Shown here: piece by piece, positions 61,724 through 64,000 of the stretch
Position numbering within the stretch: position 1 is the first letter of the stretch
Layout: every line of letters begins with the position of its first letter
NCBI RefSeq assembly: GCF_000284335.1
Contig: NC_017096.1
Span: 620,001-684,000 of the forward strand
Length of the DNA: 64,000 nucleotides
Source: Caldisericum exile AZM16c01
GTDB lineage: Bacteria; Caldisericota; Caldisericia; Caldisericales; Caldisericaceae
Direction of reading: 5' to 3'
Position numbers and translations under genes: made by a program
Notes under the pieces: model-generated
The model's input: the letters and a program-made list of their open reading frames with translations, nothing else
Databases searched by the model: none
Told to the model about the DNA's origin: nothing

Positions 61724-62563
61724 TTACTCCTTTGTAATGAATGCAATCCCAAGGGATTCAAGTCCAAGGTGTGTACCAAGAACAGGACCAATTCTGTATT
61801 TTTTTGTCGGTAATTTAAATTCTTCTTCTACTCTTTTTCTAAATTCTTCACCTTCTTCGTCATTTGCGCTAAATATTGTGTCGATGCGCTCTATTCCTCC
61901 ACGCTTCTGAGTGATATCTTTAACGATTTTTATCAATTCTTCTTTTGAGCCATTTCTTGTTCGGCCAAACTTGTAGAGTTCAATACGTCCTTCATTAAGA
62001 TATAAAATAAAATAAAGTCTTAGAGCGGTTGTTATTGTTCCTTGAAGGTGCGATATGCGACCACCTTTTATCAGAAGATCTATGTTCATTGGAAGGAAAA
62101 AACCATGAACTTTTGGATGCATTTTTTCAATTTCATCTTTAATTTGTTCTCGCGTTGCCCCATTTTTAATGAGTTCGTGAGCCTTCATTACCTTATAGAG
62201 TAAATCTACCGAAGAAGATTTAGAGTCAATAACAGTTATCTTGTCTGTACCTAAGATTTCTTTTGCTGCATTTGCCGCATTTACAGTTCCTGATAAAATT
62301 GAAGATATGTGAATCGAAACAATTTCATGCCCTTGTTCAATAAGTGGTTTGTATGCCTCGACAAAGTCATTTGTTGATGGTTGTGAGCGAGAAAACTCCT
62401 CGCCATCTTTTAACCTTTTATAGAATTCTTCATCAGAGATATTAACCCTTTCTTTGTAGATGCCTTTGTTTGATGTTACATAAAGAGGAACAATTGTTAA
62501 ATCCATTTCTCTAATTTCTTGTTCTGTGGGGTATGCTGTTGAATCGGTTACAATTTTAATCAT
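61724..62563 (-). CDS. DegV family fatty-acid-binding protein
   Basis: A 279-aa DegV protein; the family includes FakB, which presents fatty acids to the kinase FakA. The start is ATG 62563, right after CGGAGGA; the frame stays open upstream but without a ribosome site. It shows MIKIVTDSTAYPTEQEIREM, a VIDSKSSSVDLLYKVMKAHE segment, LIKGGRISHLQGTI and a C-terminal lobe ending GTHLGLESLGIAFI. Location upstream of plsX, the acyl-phosphate enzyme, strongly suggests a role in feeding fatty acids into phospholipid synthesis. Confidence 0.92.
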   Translation of the reverse strand: MIKIVTDSTAYPTEQEIREMDLTIVPLYVTSNKGIYKERVNISDEEFYKRLKDGEEFSRSQPSTNDFVEAYKPLIEQGHEIVSIHISSILSGTVNAANAAKEILGTDKITVIDSKSSSVDLLYKVMKAHELIKNGATREQIKDEIEKMHPKVHGFFLPMNIDLLIKGGRISHLQGTITTALRLYFILYLNEGRIELYKFGRTRNGSKEELIKIVKDITQKRGGIERIDTIFSANDEEGEEFRKRVEEEFKLPTKKYRIGPVLGTHLGLESLGIAFITKE

Positions 62564-62594
62564 TTTTTCCTCCGTTAAAATTTTTATCCAATCT

Positions 62595-62622
62595 ATTATA
62601 ACTGTTATAACTTTTTTCACAA
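62595..62622 (-). promoter_or_regulatory. Promoter of degV-plsX
   Basis: Minus-strand TTGTGA (62622-62617), 16-nt spacer, TATAAT (62600-62595). The leader to ATG 62563 is about 25 nt and contains GGAGG. Confidence 0.7.
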
Positions 62623-62850
62623 AATAAAAAATGCCTTCCAATGTTCAAAGGAAAAATTTGTTTGTATGTTATATCCCTTTCATATCAAAAATTTTACAAT
62701 TCTACATTTTAATTTCGATATCTTTCATTTATGCTATAAATAAACTATTGTAAAAATCAAGTTTTTGTATTGCTTTAAATTTCGTAATCTTTATTATGTT
62801 TGGTTAAAGGAATTGTAAAAAAGGCTTATAATTATATTAGGGGTGAAAAA

Positions 62851-64000
62851 ATGGAATTTAAAAGAGTAAGCCCTTACAAGTTTGTTGTTGAAAAGCACGG
62901 AAACATGAGGGTTGATGCGCTTCTCATTTCTTCGGATAAGTTAATTCAGTATGTGGAAAAGGATAAGGCGCTTGAACAACTTCTCTGGGTTGCAACTTTA
63001 CCTGGTATTGTTAAATATTCAATTGGTATGCCTGATATTCATCAAGGATATGCTTTTCCTATTGGAGGCGTTGGTGCGTTTTTTTATGATGGAGGAGTTG
63101 TTTCGCCTGGTGGGGTTGGTTTCGATATTAATTGTGGAGTGAGAGTCATAAAAACGAACTTAAAATACGATTACATTAAGGATTCACTAGAAGAACTTGG
63201 AAAAACATTATTTAAGATGATTCCTGCAGGTTTAGGCTCAACTTCTGACTATACATTTAGCATAGAAGAATCAAAAAGAGCGATGAAATTAGGGCTTGAA
63301 TGGGCTGTTGAAAAGGGTTTTGCAAAAGAAGAAGACATTGAGAACATTGAAGATAATGGAAGGCTCGAGGCGGATCCCGATTGTGTAAGCAGGCATGCAA
63401 TAGAGCGTGGACGTGAAGAGTTTGGGACGCTTGGTGCAGGAAATCATTTCCTTGAAGTGGACAAGGTGGTGGAAATATACGATAAAGATCTTGCAAATGC
63501 GTGGGGCTTGTATGAGGGTCAAATTGTTGTTTGGATGCATACGGGTTCACGTGGTCTTGGACATCAAATTGCAACCGACTACCTTGATTTGATGCGGCCA
63601 AAGATGGAGAAGTTTGGATTTAAGTTGGTCGATAGAGATTCAGTGTATTTTCCAATTCAAGAAGACTTATCTCAAAGGTATCTTCTTGCAATGGGTAGTG
63701 CGGCAAATTTTGCTTGGGTAAATAGACAGGTTCTTACATATTTTGTTAGGAAGGCTTTCAGTAAAGTTTTTGGAATGGACTATGAGAAACTTGGCATGGA
63801 GATACTTTATGATGTTGCGCATAATATTGCAAAACAGGAGCAATATGAAGTAAACGGAAAGTTGGAAACATTACTTGTACATCGAAAAGGAGCAACTCGA
63901 TCATTTCCCAAAGGGCATCCAAAATTAAAAGGCAAATTTAAAGAAACAGGGCAACCGGTCCTTCTCCCTGGCGACATGAAAAGAGGCTCTTACATTCTAG
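62851..64000 (+). CDS. rtcB: RNA-splicing ligase RtcB, 3' end outside window
   Basis: GTP- and Mn-dependent 3'-phosphate RNA ligase used in RNA repair or tRNA maturation. 383 codons are visible from ATG 62851 (GGGGTGA 5-11 nt upstream). Seen: GMPDIHQGYAFPIGGVGAFF, VGFDINCGVRVIKTNL (metal-binding Asp and Cys), FGTLGAGNHFLEVDKV, WMHTGSRGLGHQIATDYL, LYDVAHNIAKQE and VHRKGATRSFPKGHP, then PVLLPGDMKRGSYIL at the window edge, with the catalytic His region beyond. A TATAAT lies at 62827-62832. No archease gene is on the upstream side. Confidence 0.93.
   Translation, partial: MEFKRVSPYKFVVEKHGNMRVDALLISSDKLIQYVEKDKALEQLLWVATLPGIVKYSIGMPDIHQGYAFPIGGVGAFFYDGGVVSPGGVGFDINCGVRVIKTNLKYDYIKDSLEELGKTLFKMIPAGLGSTSDYTFSIEESKRAMKLGLEWAVEKGFAKEEDIENIEDNGRLEADPDCVSRHAIERGREEFGTLGAGNHFLEVDKVVEIYDKDLANAWGLYEGQIVVWMHTGSRGLGHQIATDYLDLMRPKMEKFGFKLVDRDSVYFPIQEDLSQRYLLAMGSAANFAWVNRQVLTYFVRKAFSKVFGMDYEKLGMEILYDVAHNIAKQEQYEVNGKLETLLVHRKGATRSFPKGHPKLKGKFKETGQPVLLPGDMKRGSYIL

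Overview
The window is AT-rich bacterial DNA, densely packed, with many ATGA-type gene overlaps. The gene content points to an anaerobic, probably thermophilic, deep-branching bacterium: four-subunit pyruvate:ferredoxin oxidoreductase with a single-cluster Thermotoga-type ferredoxin, GTP-dependent PEP carboxykinase, two trehalose routes, RtcB, and Firmicutes-like gene orders (rapZ-yvcK-whiA with rpoN, gap and pgk; divIC-S1 gene-tRNA-Met). This would fit Caldisericota or a similar lineage, but that placement is inference; no rRNA is present to settle it.

Layout. 1-8.6 kb: a partial DUF4388 gene, then rapZ-yvcK-whiA-rpoN, gap-pgk, a secreted stalk-domain protein, secG and tRNA-Leu/Val/Phe. 8.6-12.5 kb: a gene graveyard with a serine-recombinase remnant abutting tRNA-Phe, an MFS gene with three in-frame stops, an intact and a frameshifted chromate-transporter gene, and a frameshifted lipoprotein gene. 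12.8-19.2 kb: a ~1400-residue secreted CARDB-repeat protein and small unrecognised genes. 19.3-24.8 kb: trehalose metabolism (DUF5752 protein, TreT, fused T6P synthase/phosphatase) with a secreted caspase-like protease between. 25.2-31.8 kb: PEPCK, a MEMO-CapA fusion overlapping a DUF3160 gene, and ArsC. 31.8-37.4 kb: a three-gene molybdenum hydroxylase operon, divergent from an orphan binding lipoprotein; then tRNA-Met overlapping the end of an S1-domain gene, and divIC. 37.5-43.2 kb: ferredoxin, porGDAB, mtnP, a rhomboid protease and a PD-(D/E)XK-like protein. 43.2-48.3 kb: grpE-dnaK-dnaJ behind a degenerate CIRCE-like operator, overlapping pyruvate kinase. 48.3-52.7 kb: a five-gene envelope/efflux operon (DUF2089, DUF4097, MFS, SHOCT-like, MATE). 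52.7-58.8 kb: HD hydrolase-polX-pfkB kinase-uvrB-patatin. 58.8-64 kb: aminotransferase, a molybdopterin oxidoreductase, plsX, degV and a partial rtcB.

Central carbon flow (gap, pgk, pyk, pckG, por, ferredoxin, YvcK and RapZ) is scattered through the window. The most striking non-coding signal is a group of genes without a Shine-Dalgarno sequence whose start codon lies 5-7 nt after a near-consensus -10 box (rapZ, dnaJ, the HD gene, divIC, otsAB). This is the arrangement expected of leaderless mRNAs, in a genome where most other genes have strong AGGAGG-type sites. No CRISPR array, rRNA or intact mobile element was seen.
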